Below, piece by piece: positions 51,891 through 62,560 of a stretch of 64,000 nt of DNA; the stretch's first letter is position 1, and every line of letters begins with the position of its first letter. The stretch covers positions 562,741-626,740 of the forward strand of contig JAQFVV010006335.1 in the NCBI GenBank assembly GCA_028023455.1, in the 5' to 3' direction. The stretch comes from Epiperipatus broadwayi (Eukaryota; Onychophora; Udeonychophora; Euonychophora; Peripatidae). The position numbers and the translations under genes were made by a program. The notes beneath the pieces are model-generated. The model was not told the origin of the DNA. It did no database searches and worked only from the letters and a program-made list of their open reading frames with translations.

Positions 51891-54151
51891 GCCAGGCACG
51901 TTTGATGTGGCCAAGCACAAGATAAGGTCAGATAAATTAATGGTCGAAATTACGTAAAAAGCCATTAAATGGAGTGGTGGGTATACTATTTATATATCTA
52001 AAAATTGTTATAAATTAAGAGAGAGAGCTGTGGCGATAATATAAACTCACACACACACATGTTTAAAGCCAATGTTTAAAGGCTTAGAAATATGTGTTTG
52101 CAATTTTGATTTTTGTGTTTTTTATTTTTTTTAAAAGAGAAAAAGATAATTCCAAAGTGTATTTATAATTTTAAATATTTTTGTTTGACGAAGAAACAGC
52201 ATTTATTTAACAAATTGTTATTCTCTATTTATATTTTTTGAGGGTTTACAAAAATGTATAAAGGGAAATTTTAAATATTAATGTTGATTAAAAATATTTA
52301 AGAATAATTTCAAAATCGAGGTTTTAATGGTCATTTTCTCTTCAGTTGCATTTGAGCAAGTCATTGCCTTAAATTTAAGAAAAGCCTAAAGGCATTGTGA
52401 CTTCCTGTCCACGCTAAAATAATTTTAACAGGACAAAAGAGTTTAATTAGACTTGCGATAATGCGTGGAGAGAGGAATGTTCAAGTTATATGAAACAATT
52501 TTTTAATTAAAACAGAAAAAACTTCGATTCTGAATGAAATTAATCAAGAGTAAAAAGATGTTATCATTTCATTGTGATCTGAATGGAGGTATAAAAAAAT
52601 AAGAAAAAACTAATTGGAAATTAAATTCTTAAAACAATTAGTCAAACCAATTCAATGAGATTTAATTAATTTTTGTGTATGTAGGTGGGATATCTGTTCT
52701 GAAATTGTGAGAGGGCAGTTGACTTTTGCTTTTCAAAGAAGGCAGTTCACCTTTGCTTTTCAAGGAAGGCAGGCTAACTTTTTCTTGTCAAAGAGAGCAG
52801 TTCATGTTTGCAAATCTTATTGGGAAGCTAATGCTATTCTGAAACACAGGAAGTCATGCAACTGTTTTAATCATGCTGATTCTAATACCTTGCCATCATT
52901 GAAATAACCTAGCAGTTAACCAGTCAGTTGATTCTGATGGAAGCATAACTACAACACGCCATCGAAGCCTGCAGTTAACCTAGGATCCTTGAACCCATAA
53001 AGGACGATTGATATTGTTTAATATCCGTTCTCCAACTTAAAAGATGCAAATCAAGCATTCACTTGCAGATAAAATGATCATGGAATAGAAGCCGACTTCA
53101 GCGCGTTTGTCCAGCTCCGCTTCTACCGTCCCAACAGAATGTAAATCCCGACATTCAAGCACCAAGGTGATGATGATCAATTCTATGAACTTATAACACA
53201 GTCAAGTCCAGCCCTTGCCACAGTAGATGAATGTATAGCCCACTCAAAACCCATACAAGATTGAAGCTTATAGACTTTATCGGGTATACTATTTTTTTGT
53301 GTGTATTTATTCTATTTAAATTTGATACACATGTCATAATTATATCTTATGTACATACATACACAAACACATCTTTAATGTAACTTGTTAAGTTTTCATT
53401 GTTTGCTTAATGCCCATGTGTGAGTTTATAATCCACAGATCACTATCTCACGTATTAGTTATTTAATCAATTTTTCTTATCAAGAAAGAAATTTTCCTTT
53501 ATTTAATCTAATTATTGCTTTATCAAGTATTTTTTTATAATTATAGTTTTGTTTTATTAATATGATTTATGTAGTGTAATATTTGTTTCATATATTTAAT
53601 CAGTCTGGGAATGTATTCATCTTATAAATGGTATGGGGTAACGGGTTAATAAAATATTTATATTATAATTCTAAAACGACTACTGCCATAATTTTTTTTA
53701 TTCTCTTTGTCATTTACTTTCTCTAACTATATTATGAATTAATTATGGAGTTTTTCAATCCCCATTCTTTCACTGAGAAAGAGTACGCTGAGCTAGTAAA
53801 TGGGAAACCTTCTTACCGGAACCTAAATCTTTATTTAGCACAAGGATACTTATTTATTTTTATTTTTTTTATAAATAATTATTTATCGGCACACATGCCC
53901 TAATATCATTTGCACTTGCATATCCTTTCAGGAGGAGAGTTAATTTTTTTCTGGGAGTGGCGCGAGGGGTTGATTTAGAGTCACCCCCCCCCAAAGGTAT
54001 GTAAGTGTCAACCTTTCCATAAGTATCTTCTGTGTCCATAGCACTGTTATGGAAAAGTTTTGATTTTCTCCTTACTCCGGCATGTCGCCATAGTTTCCCT
54101 CAAGTTCGGTTTATGTGCATGCTCATATTAACGGAGTAAACATTAACCGGT
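51887..54151 (-). mobile_element. Possible third LTR-A-like solo LTR
   Basis: The segment is bounded on both sides by TA tracts. The minus-strand start (ACCGGTTAATG...ATGCACATAAACCG) resembles the LTR-A start, and the other end reads TGCCTGGCACA (CA end). The first two bases are TA rather than TG, and no internal match to LTR-A was convincing. It is part of the material that splits the RTE copy. It has higher GC at 52.7-53.3 kb than its neighbours but no recognisable ORF. Confidence 0.3.
52714..52796. repeat. Three-unit 27-bp minisatellite
   Basis: Units at 52714-52740, 52741-52767 and 52768-52796 share GGCAG, then CTTTTGCTTTTCAA-like sequence. The 27-bp period keeps the frame of the open frame 52707-52907, which therefore looks repetitive rather than genic. 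Confidence 0.75.
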
Positions 54152-54175
54152 ATAATATATATATATAAAAGGGCA

Positions 54176-54379
54176 CTGAACAACAAGGAGTCTACATCAG
54201 CATTCGTGGAACATGAAAAAGCTACTGGACACAGATTTGAACCCACCAACCCCAGAATAGTGTGCAAAGAGAGTAATGACCATAGGCACACAATAAAGGA
54301 GGTATATTTCATAAATAATGACACCCAATCAATTAATAGAAAGGACACCTGTTTTACCATTTCAAAGAGATGGACAAAC
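54176..54379 (+). pseudogene. Penelope-like GIY-YIG endonuclease C-terminus
   Basis: This is 67 codons of uninterrupted frame that begins right after a TA tract and ends in TAA. It reads SAFVEHEKATGHRF, then a basic-acidic stretch and IKEVYFINN, and ends SKRWTN. The H-E-x-x-T-G-H pattern followed by an E-x-x-x-I segment is typical of the C-terminal half of the PLE endonuclease. The copy is 5' truncated. The lack of stops suggests a younger copy than those at 1.3-2.5 kb, and it is a different PLE subfamily. Confidence 0.65.
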
Positions 54380-54674
54380 TAAGTCAAACAATATTTTAAA
54401 TAAATACCGAAACATCTAATTAACATAAATTTGAATACTCTCCCTCATCACTATCAACTGCACACAGCTATGATTATGACGCCATAGAGCTTTGAAAGCA
54501 CTAAGCTTTAAATAAATTTAGTAAAATAACTTCTTTAAGAGCATTATAAGTGCATAATTATTGATATTAAATAAAAAAAGATAGTGGTATTAGTAAAAAA
54601 GGATATGACATCATAAAATGTCACACGATCATCATTTGTTACACTTGGTCTATAGAGAGTTTTGTCTATTTTAA
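54380..54674 (+). mobile_element. 3' UTR of the PLE copy
   Basis: It contains CCATAGAGCTTTGAAAGC then CTAAGCTTTAAATAAATTTA, which recurs at 61.7 kb without a coding part. The right boundary with the resumed RTE copy is near 54,600-54,675. Confidence 0.5.
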
Positions 54675-54892
54675 TCATAAAATGTGTGGAAAAGTTATAT
54701 AAAAGTATGCTGTAATCAAGAACAAAAAAACAAAGTGCTCTTTTTAATTACTTCATCATTTAAATTGTCAAATATTTTAAATGAAGAGGCAGGGCCTGAA
54801 TTTAAACCTATAAAAAGTGAAACATCTTCATAAAATGATGGATATTTTAAAAGAAGCAAGAAAACAAATAAAGAAAAATGTTGGCAAAGCTA

Positions 54893-54985
54893 TTTACAAA
54901 ACATCTAAATATATATATATATATACAATGAAGTGTAAATTACAAAACATCTAAATATATATATATATATACAATGAAGTGTAAA
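54893..54985. repeat. Tandem duplication of a 46-bp TA-containing unit
   Basis: TTACAAAACATCTAAA, a TA tract and ACAATGAAGTGTAAA occur twice in direct succession inside the RTE relic. Confidence 0.9.
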
Positions 54986-55639
54986 TTCCAATCAATCAAA
55001 GTAACAAAGTAAGTTTGAATATGTTTTTAGCATACTGCATACATATACTGAGAGAAGTTACAGAAACAATCAATGAATATGAGTTGCTATTATGCTTTGA
55101 ATTTTTAGATTTTAAAAGACATAAGATTCTATAAGCATTTCTACCATTATTAAAATTTTGAATTATCAAAATATAGACCGGGTTATTGTCATGTTTTGAA
55201 AAATATTTATCAAAATGTGACTGCAGTAATATTTTATAATAACACTATGACAGATGCTTTAAGAAAGTATGATATGATAATTCTATATCTCTAAAACTTA
55301 TAAATCAGTTTCATAAGAAATACTTTATGGATTAAATGGAAAAATAGAGAAATAAAAAATTATGGAAATTATTTAAACCATATAGATTTTACAGATGTTA
55401 TATTTCAGGTAAATATTAAAAATATTAAAGTAATGTTCAGTGGATGTTCTCAGAAGAAAAAAAAGCTTTGATAGTAGTAAATTAGAAATAGCTAACAATT
55501 ACAAATATTTGATCACATTATTAATACACATGAAAACATTATGAATGCAATTAATGACAGTCTTAATCTTGGATGAAGTGCATTTGATATAAATAATATT
55601 TGAAGTATATATTACCATAGAAGTGAAAACAAAAATTAA

Positions 55640-56109
55640 TATTGATTGGAGCTAGTGCCAAATTTAAGTATAAGCTAAATAAGCTACAGCTTAGATCCTC
55701 ACAATTTGCAGGAACCTCAAAAAATTCCTATTTTTTTCACAACAATTTTCTTTTAATATATTTAAACATTTCCCTCCTCAAAAAATTTCCTAATTTTATT
55801 GATATTATTTTGGATATATTATCTCAGGCTTTCATTTATTCTAACTTGATGCAGCCTATTTAAATTGAATAAAAGGATCATTTTGATATACATCAATTTC
55901 CACCCTTTATTAACTTGGTTCATGACAATAAATTTCCTTCATCTGAATATTTAAAAGGTGTATATATTTTAAAGTTTTTCTGAGATGAACTGGTGTAATT
56001 TAAAATGGTAGAGACATCAGGGCTTTAGATAGCTTAGGGCCTCATCAAGTATAAATCCAGCACTGGTTGGAATATATTTGGTAGTATAAGAAGGATGCTT
56101 TCCATTAAT
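55640..56109. other. Insertion of unknown origin in the RTE relic
   Basis: This segment has no counterpart in the 39-42 kb RTE. The open frame at 55642-55863 has no recognised domain. No ends or duplications were found. Confidence 0.4.
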
Positions 56110-56430
56110 TGAAAAACAAAATTTTAACAGCTATGTTGAAGATTTAACAGAAGAGCAATATCAGTAATTTTAGACTATTCATCAAAGTATGGAAAAGTGT
56201 AAGTTGGAAGTAACAAGAAGGAATTAAATCAAATATTTTTGTAGAAAAAAGCAATCAAGTGCCATTGATATTATTGAAAAATATCAAAGATTAAAATAAA
56301 GCTAATTTACTGCAGGAAGATATTATAAAATATAAATATTTGAAGTTTTTCAAAAAATCCCAAAACATTGTAAAAGATGTATAAAAAGTTTACATATGAG
56401 ATAGTTAAAGGTATGATATAAAAAAGAAGT

Positions 56431-56674
56431 TTAGGTGCAGTGCTCTCAGATCCAAGGCTCCTCACTGACGAAGGCCATAAGCCAGAAACTAGTATGGGGA
56501 TATTGGATGAGTAGGCACTAGATAGGGATTTTATGCACAAGCCTTCTGGAATCCATTAATTACTCTGTCTTTCTTAGAATGACACTACTGTATGGAGAGA
56601 GTTTTGCCTATTTTAACAACAGTTATGAGCAAGCATGGGAGATAGTGATCATGTGATGTTTTAAGGTTTAATAC
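56431..56674 (+). repeat. Hammerhead-bearing repeat family 1, unit 1
   Basis: From GGTGCAGTGCTCTCAGATCC to ATGTGATGTTTTAAG. It matches unit 2 (56851-57126) closely. It is also related to the inverted pair at 33.65-34.09 kb and the fragment at 238-297. The short minus-strand frame at 56307-56540 overlaps it and is not a gene. Confidence 0.85.
56459..56500 (+). ncRNA. Type I hammerhead ribozyme, family 1 copy c
   Basis: The best-preserved hammerhead in the window. Stem I is six pairs, UCCUCA (56459-56464) with UGGGGA (56495-56500), one of them G-U. The core CUGACGA is at 56465-56471. Stem II is GGC/GCC closing the loop CAUAA. GAAA is at 56485-56488. Stem III is the short palindrome ACUAGU (56488-56493), and the predicted cleavage is after A56494. 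The only oddity is an A-A mismatch at the base of stem II, where G-C is usual; this mismatch is shared by all four copies. Very short palindromic stem III suggests it would work best as a dimer, as proposed for PLE hammerheads. Confidence 0.75.
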
Positions 56675-56850
56675 CAATTCTGCCTTATAGGAAGGTGGTG
56701 GCTATGGTTGTAAAAGAGCCAAAGACACCAAAATGTATGCATGCAGAACTGAGTTCAGACCCATATGACTATTTGAGCTATTGAGCTTAGATTGAAAATA
56801 TCTGTGTTTTCAATTTTATTCTCATATTTTAGTAGTTATATAGAGTTAAA

Positions 56851-57126
56851 AGGTGGCTGCTGGAGGGTTGCATTAGATCCTAAGATCTAGGTGCAGTGCT
56901 CTCAGATCCAAAGCTCCTCACTGACAAAGGCCATAATCCAGAAACTAGTTTGGGGATATTGGATGAGTAGGCACTAAATAGGGATTTTATGCACAAGCCT
57001 TCTGGCATCCATTGATTACTCTGTCTTGCTTAGAGTGGGACTACTGTATGGAGAGAGTTTTGCCTATTTTAACAACAGTTATGAACAAGCATGGAAGATA
57101 GTGATCATGTGATGTTTTAAGTTTAA
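56851..57126 (+). repeat. Hammerhead-bearing repeat family 1, unit 2
   Basis: Direct repeat of unit 1. It extends further upstream (GGTGGCTGCTGG, GCATTAGATCCTAAGATCTA), as do the 33.8-kb copies. The distance between the two ribozymes is 456 bp, giving a ribozyme-spacer-ribozyme layout. Confidence 0.85.
56915..56956 (+). ncRNA. Hammerhead ribozyme remnant, family 1 copy d
   Basis: Same layout as copy c: six-pair stem I, GAAA, palindromic stem III ACUAGU and U at the cleavage position. The core reads CUGACAA, so the conserved G8 that acts in catalysis is lost, and one stem II pair is lost. It should be inactive. Confidence 0.65.
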
Positions 57127-60100
57127 TAAAAAAGAGGTATTACGGATCTGAAAAACGGGACTAAATATAGAAAGATATTTGTCCTGCCCTGAACAATAAT
57201 GTTTGAAAATGACGATAATAATTATTTTAGCAACTTATATTTTTGAAATATCAAACTAATTTTTGCCAACTTATTGTCTTTATACAAAAGCATACTGCTA
57301 TATATAAAGAATGTTTTTTTTTGTATATGTATATTCTATTAATATGCCCAATGCATCCATATTCAATATAATTAATGTATTGAAATTATATTTTCTATCA
57401 ATAGTTTTATTCTTTACAAAAATCTACATTATATATTTTAAGTCTGTGTTTTATTTTACAGTTCAATTTGCGTAACAAATTCATGACAATGGAATTCTCA
57501 TATGTCATGAATTCTTAACTAATACTAGTTTTATTATATATGGGTCAAATTATTTATCTAGTTATAAAAGAAATGAAGTCTTAAGGTGGAGAGAACATTC
57601 TTCTGTCAAAATAAAAAAAAAGAAAGAACAACACCAGATGTTACTAACCTTGCTAAAATCTGCACAGCTGCGACCATCTTTAAACAAACAGAAAAGGCAT
57701 TTTTTATTTTTTATTTTAGACTGATGATCTGCCATAGAAACTATAAAATAATAAATTATATATACATAAAACGATTAACTTTTTATTATCTGTCTGTAGG
57801 CGTATTACTAAAATCACACGTTACTGTGTGTAATAATGCATTTAGAAAATATAGTTTGCTATTTATAATAATAAAACATGTACCTTTTTTTTTTTAGAAA
57901 ATTGAATTTGTTATTTTTTAAAATATCTATTTACTTTATTTTTTCATGTCTATACAAATTGTACTACCCACCGCTAACATTTTATTGTTGAGTTAATTGA
58001 TGTTTATTCGGAGTTATTTTAAACAATTGCATTATTGAGATTATTTGCATTTTTTATCATGAATCGTTCGTTATGTATGTGTTAGCCGTAATCTATCAGA
58101 TATTAAGAAAAACTTTTTTTATATTTAAGTTATTAAATAGTCTTTTTGTGTCACCACAGCTATGCCACCTATTGTAAGTTTTAGAAACTAAGAGATGCAA
58201 GTTGATGATATCCCAATTTTGCCTCAAGCTTATGGTTTTGATATCATGTGTACGTTAGGGTCAAGTGATATTTAAGTTATTAAATATATTAAAAAATAAG
58301 GCAAACATATTTATATTGTGAAATACTATCAATGGATCGGGTTTGATAATTAGAGATTTGCTAGTCATATATTTTAAACAGATTTTTATTTTCAACAACT
58401 CTTAGGCCATTCTTCACTTTGCTGGGAATTTTTCACTTTTTGTCTTCGATTTTTTATATATATATATTTGCAAAACATAGCTAATATTGTGACAACATTG
58501 TAGATTTTATTAAATATTCTGTTTTTGCTTTTCACTAATTGAAAATTAATACACTATGAAAAAATGTTATTAGTTTTTCTTTTAATATGATGTATATGTT
58601 TTTTTTTATTTCCTATTTAATTTGCTAAAATAGAATTGATTGAGGCAGATTTTTATAAAATATATCGTAACCTTCTCCCTGGTCATGTCTGGTCATCAAC
58701 GAATCATGTCGTGTGTTTTAGTGATTAAATTCTCCTATGCAACCTATCATGCTCTCATTATCAACAATAAAAGCATAAAGAAACAAAAATGTAAAACTAA
58801 CAAAATGATTTCTGTATTGAACAAAACTAGCATGAAACTAGTAGATCTAAAGAAGATCACAAGGTGATTAATAAAGATAATAACTTCTGGTCAAACCAGC
58901 TTTGAAATCCACACAAACAAAATGTGATGAGTTAAATTTGATATTCAGCAAATTAATAAATAACTAATAATTATATCTCTGGAATGATTATAAAATTAAA
59001 CTTATAAATGAAGTGATAAGTAAATTATGATGTAGATGACTAAATGGATGATGAAAATAAGTAATAATTAAATAGTAGAATGAAATGAGTCTAAGAATGA
59101 AGAGAGAAGAATGAATATGTATGAGAATAATGAATGATTAAGATGATGATAGAATAAGAGTTAATGAATAGTTAAGATGATAAAAGAATAAAAGTTAATG
59201 TATGATCAATCAATTATAATAATGAATTAATGTCAAATGAGAATGAATAAATAAAAGAATGATTAAGATGACATTGAAGAACAATGTTAATGATGGAGAC
59301 AGAAATCTTAAACTATAAACTAATATGGTATTAAATGGTAAAAAGATAAGGGAAATAAAAATAGGGATTTCTAGCTTGACACAACCAGAATATTTATCAT
59401 GAAGTTAGAACAAACTATACATTTTATGCCAAAAGAAGTAATTTACATCTTAAAGTTTAGTTGACTTTCATAAAACAGTGAAAGTAATTTAATTCAAGTC
59501 CAAGTATAATAAATAACTATCTACAAATTTATTACAAATTTAAATTCTACCTTGAAACTTAACAACTAATTCTTCTCAGGGTTCAAACACTCAAAGATCA
59601 TTCTCCAAATTATACTTGGGTCAGTGAGAGGGATTTTACCACTACCCAAATATAATACACAAAACAGCTCTCAATATAAACTCAAATTAAGAACTATATT
59701 TAGCAGTTACCCATGAACTTTATGAACTCAATAACTCTTATAACTTTAAGATTTAAGAAACAGGAATAACTTTTTCATAAATAAATACAATAACTTATCA
59801 AATTCCTTTTCTCAAATAATTATAAACCATGTGATCAAGATCAGTGAATGATAGCTCTGCAGGTTCAACGTAACCAATTAAATTAATATTATATTTATCT
59901 TTTAATCTATTACTTAAAATAATCTGTACTCTAAGTTATTAACATTTTGATTATTGTGTGATGATGCATTAGATGTACTAATAAATTATAGGGCTTAACC
60001 AAATTATTAGGGTATAATGACATATAGTTAATTGTACTATATTGGTTTATGATGATTTCAATTTATAATCTTCTGATAGGTCAATAGGAATAACAATAAT

Positions 60101-61689
60101 AGTGTATATATGTGGTAATTATCAATAAGACCACAGGCAACTAAATAAATTTTTAAGCACAACAAACTTTATTTACAATATTTACAAATTTTAATTCAAA
60201 GACTTGGCATGAAATAAAACCCATATATTAAATTAAACTCCAGGATGGCAAATACTTGGTATCACATTAACTATATACTCAGCAAATAATACAATCTGCT
60301 TATACAATGAAATTCAAAGTATCCCTTATTACTATTTAGCCTATCTTAAAGAATAAGATGATGAAACATTATTTAAGCTAAACTCGCACTTAAATTACTA
60401 AAAAAAAACAACAACAGCGTATTGAGGACTTTATAGTATGCACAAATTTTAAATTTAGAATTCAAAAGTTAGAAAGGGGTGCATTATACTGAAACCATTT
60501 CTTTTATCAGAGTATGATAAGGGCAATTATCATATTCTGTGCAATTAATAACTGATTAAAATTTGAGATGAATAGGTTTGGTGTATTAAAGAAAGAACAG
60601 ACATTAAAAGTGAAATACATACATGTCACTAAAGCATTATCTATGTACACAACCTAATTATCGAATACTTAACTGATCTTACCAATCAATGGTTAAATGA
60701 TTATTTGATGAAGATAAATCCACACTGCTAATGTGCATCTCTTACTTTTACATCTAAAAATTTCCACAATCTATAATAGATCTTAGTTTGGCCTCTCTAT
60801 AACTGATGAAGATCCTACAACATCATAAAACACTATTTCAATTAAGCAAACACTACAGTTAAATCAGTGTTCCTAAATCTAACATTATTTTATCTTTGCT
60901 ACAGGATTTTGAACTACTATACATCATCATACATGGTGGAAAAACTGACTCTATATCATCATGAGGGATTTAACATTAAAAGGGAGGCTTTATAAAAACA
61001 ACATGACAGTTGTATAATAATATGGCTAATTCTACTACCTCTCTATGGGTATACACATGTGGACTTTGTATCATCATGAAAAAAACAGAATTCAGACTAT
61101 GGATATCATTTCTTTTAGGATTCTTTATGCTAACAAGCATTAATTACTACTCAGCCTCTATCATAATTTCCTCTCATGGAATCAGCAATAGGTGACTCTC
61201 CATCAGACCATGCTTAATATTAATATTAATCTATTGGATGCCATTCTATTGGAACATCCAATCAGCTAGAAACTGTCACAAATCATTCTCGATATTATAG
61301 CAAGGTAAAACAACACTAACAATAACAGTGGAGATATACATATTCCAGTTCACAATGCAGAGCCATTAATGTATCAATAGACAAAACAAAATATATGTCA
61401 AAAGATCATTAATTATTTAAAATGACAACTGTACTTTTGTTAGATAGAGTACAATGTATTTAAGCAATAAAGATCAACCTGCATTTGTATTCAAAGTGGA
61501 CAAGTTCATTTCTATACAAAATTATGAAATAAAAAAAAAACTTATATCAAATTTTCTTTTATATAAGAAAATAATTTGGTCATTCTAATATATCTTTGAC
61601 AAAATGGATGCATGTTCAGTCTTTAATAATATACATTGAAATCTGTTTTAAAATATGAGAAAAGTAAATATTTCTATCCCTCTCTCTAG
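57127..61689. other. AT-rich, no gene recognised
   Basis: No coding or known repeat similarity over about 4.5 kb. The 103-codon frame at 57586-57897 is Lys/Phe/Ile-rich with no domain. A GATGAATGA-rich low-complexity stretch lies at 58920-59290. CTGATGA at 60803-60809 lies in a weak hammerhead-like context but lacks GAAA. Confidence 0.45.
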
Positions 61690-61810
61690 ATAAACGATAT
61701 GATTATGAAGCCATAGAGCTTTGAAAGCGCTAAGCTTTAAATAAATTTAATAACATATAACTTCTTTATTTTAGTGTTATAAGTGCATAAATATGGATAT
61801 TATATATAAT
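61690..61810 (+). repeat. Copy of the PLE 3' UTR repeat seen at 54.47 kb
   Basis: ATGATTATGAAGCCATAGAG, then TTTGAAAGCGCTAAGCTTTA, and further collinear sequence to TTATAAGTGCATAA match 54474-54590. The coding part is absent here, so it is a short 3' fragment. Confidence 0.8.
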
Positions 61811-62179
61811 ATCATGTTTTCTCTAAACAAAAAATAAAAGTACATGTAATAGATGTATATATTTTATACATCTTTTTTTAACTCAATATATATATTTTTC
61901 ATGCCACAATAAAACATATTTGTTTAAAAGCAGAATTCACAAATAACACATGATGTAAGCATTATAAGCCAACACAGCAGTAATCAGAAAATAATAAACA
62001 AACGTTTTCTACTATCAGAGTTTATCCTATTAATAAAGTTTATTTTATTCTGGTGAGCTAAAATGATAGAAACTGATATTATGATGAGTAAATATTCCAG
62101 ATAATGCATAAATGAAAGAATAAAGGTTCCTAAAAATAGAGTTAAAATAGATATATTAGTTCTGCTTTGTATGTCCATG

Positions 62180-62560
62180 AAAAAGATACAGGCCACACTA
62201 TTGATTTTGATGAAGCTAAGGTTGTCTTTTTTGAGGGAAATGAAATCGAAAGAAGAATTAGAGTCTTTATTATTGAAAATTTATTATTCTGAAGCAATTA
62301 ACTTATTTAAGAGTTCTTTTAATATTAAGGGTGGAAGGGAAGTGAATGGATTTGGGGGTAGTTTTTAATAATATATATATATTGTGTAGTTTTTGTAGTT
62401 CTTTACATTTGAGAAGTCTGCTTGTAGCAGTGAAACCTTAGGTTGTGTTTTAATATTATTTTTATGCTGGTATGGTTTAATTTTGAATTTGAGGTAGTTT
62501 TGATTTTATATTGACTAGTTTAGCTTTATGCTTGTAATGTTTATATATATATATAGTACC
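62180..62560 (+). mobile_element. Penelope-like element 3' end, third copy
   Basis: Translation of 62171-62368 in two frames gives the PLE endonuclease tail. It starts GHTIDFDEAK, then has VVFFEGNEIERRI in one frame, and ENLLFSEAINLFKSSFNIK after a frame change. The 3' UTR that follows (TTTGAGAAGTCTGCTTGTAG, GAAACCTTAGG) matches the 1.3- and 5.1-kb copies in layout but is more diverged. It is truncated at its 5' end and ends near a TA tract (62540-62555). Confidence 0.65.
62411..62447 (+). other. Stem-loop in PLE 3' UTR
   Basis: CTGC (62418-62421) pairs with GCAG (62427-62430), followed by TGAAACC and TTAGGTT, where ACC can pair with GGT. In the copy at 1339-1391 (minus) the corresponding stem is TCTA with TAGA, so the stem is kept although its sequence changed. 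Confidence 0.4.

Larger units (their letters stand above)
54675..56320 (+). mobile_element. Decayed RTE LINE, RT part (continuation), itself interrupted
   Basis: Resumes the RTE copy that stops at 51795. Translation shows ITSSFKLSNILNEE, MDILKEARKQIKK, TINEYELLLCFEFLDFK and YLNHIDFTDV in place of the FADD box region, then NNYKYL. A further piece (about 56110-56320) holds the part around RRAISVILDYSSK and the sequence for IEKYQRLK. Between them, 55640-56110 does not match. Many stops; inactive. Confidence 0.75.

Noticed and set aside
51481-51965. Long frames with Tyr-Ile repeats at 51.5-51.97 kb
   Set aside because: They are (TA)n tracts read as Tyr-Ile; the real content is an RTE relic on the plus strand and microsatellite.
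53980-53998. C-run and nearby GC-richer patch as a CpG island promoter
   Set aside because: The C-run is a homopolymer and the patch lies inside a suspected LTR; no start codon or ORF follows.
57586-57897. 103-codon open frame as a gene
   Set aside because: Composition is what AT-rich random DNA gives, there is no domain, and no context supports it.
59000-59280. GATGA/AATGA-rich stretch as a satellite or CRISPR-like array
   Set aside because: There is no fixed repeat length or spacer pattern; it is low-complexity purine-rich DNA in a eukaryotic context.
60790-60835. CTGATGAAGATCC...AAAAC as another hammerhead
   Set aside because: CUGAUGA is present, but only a three-pair stem II can be drawn, GAAA reads AAAA, and neither stem I nor stem III is apparent.
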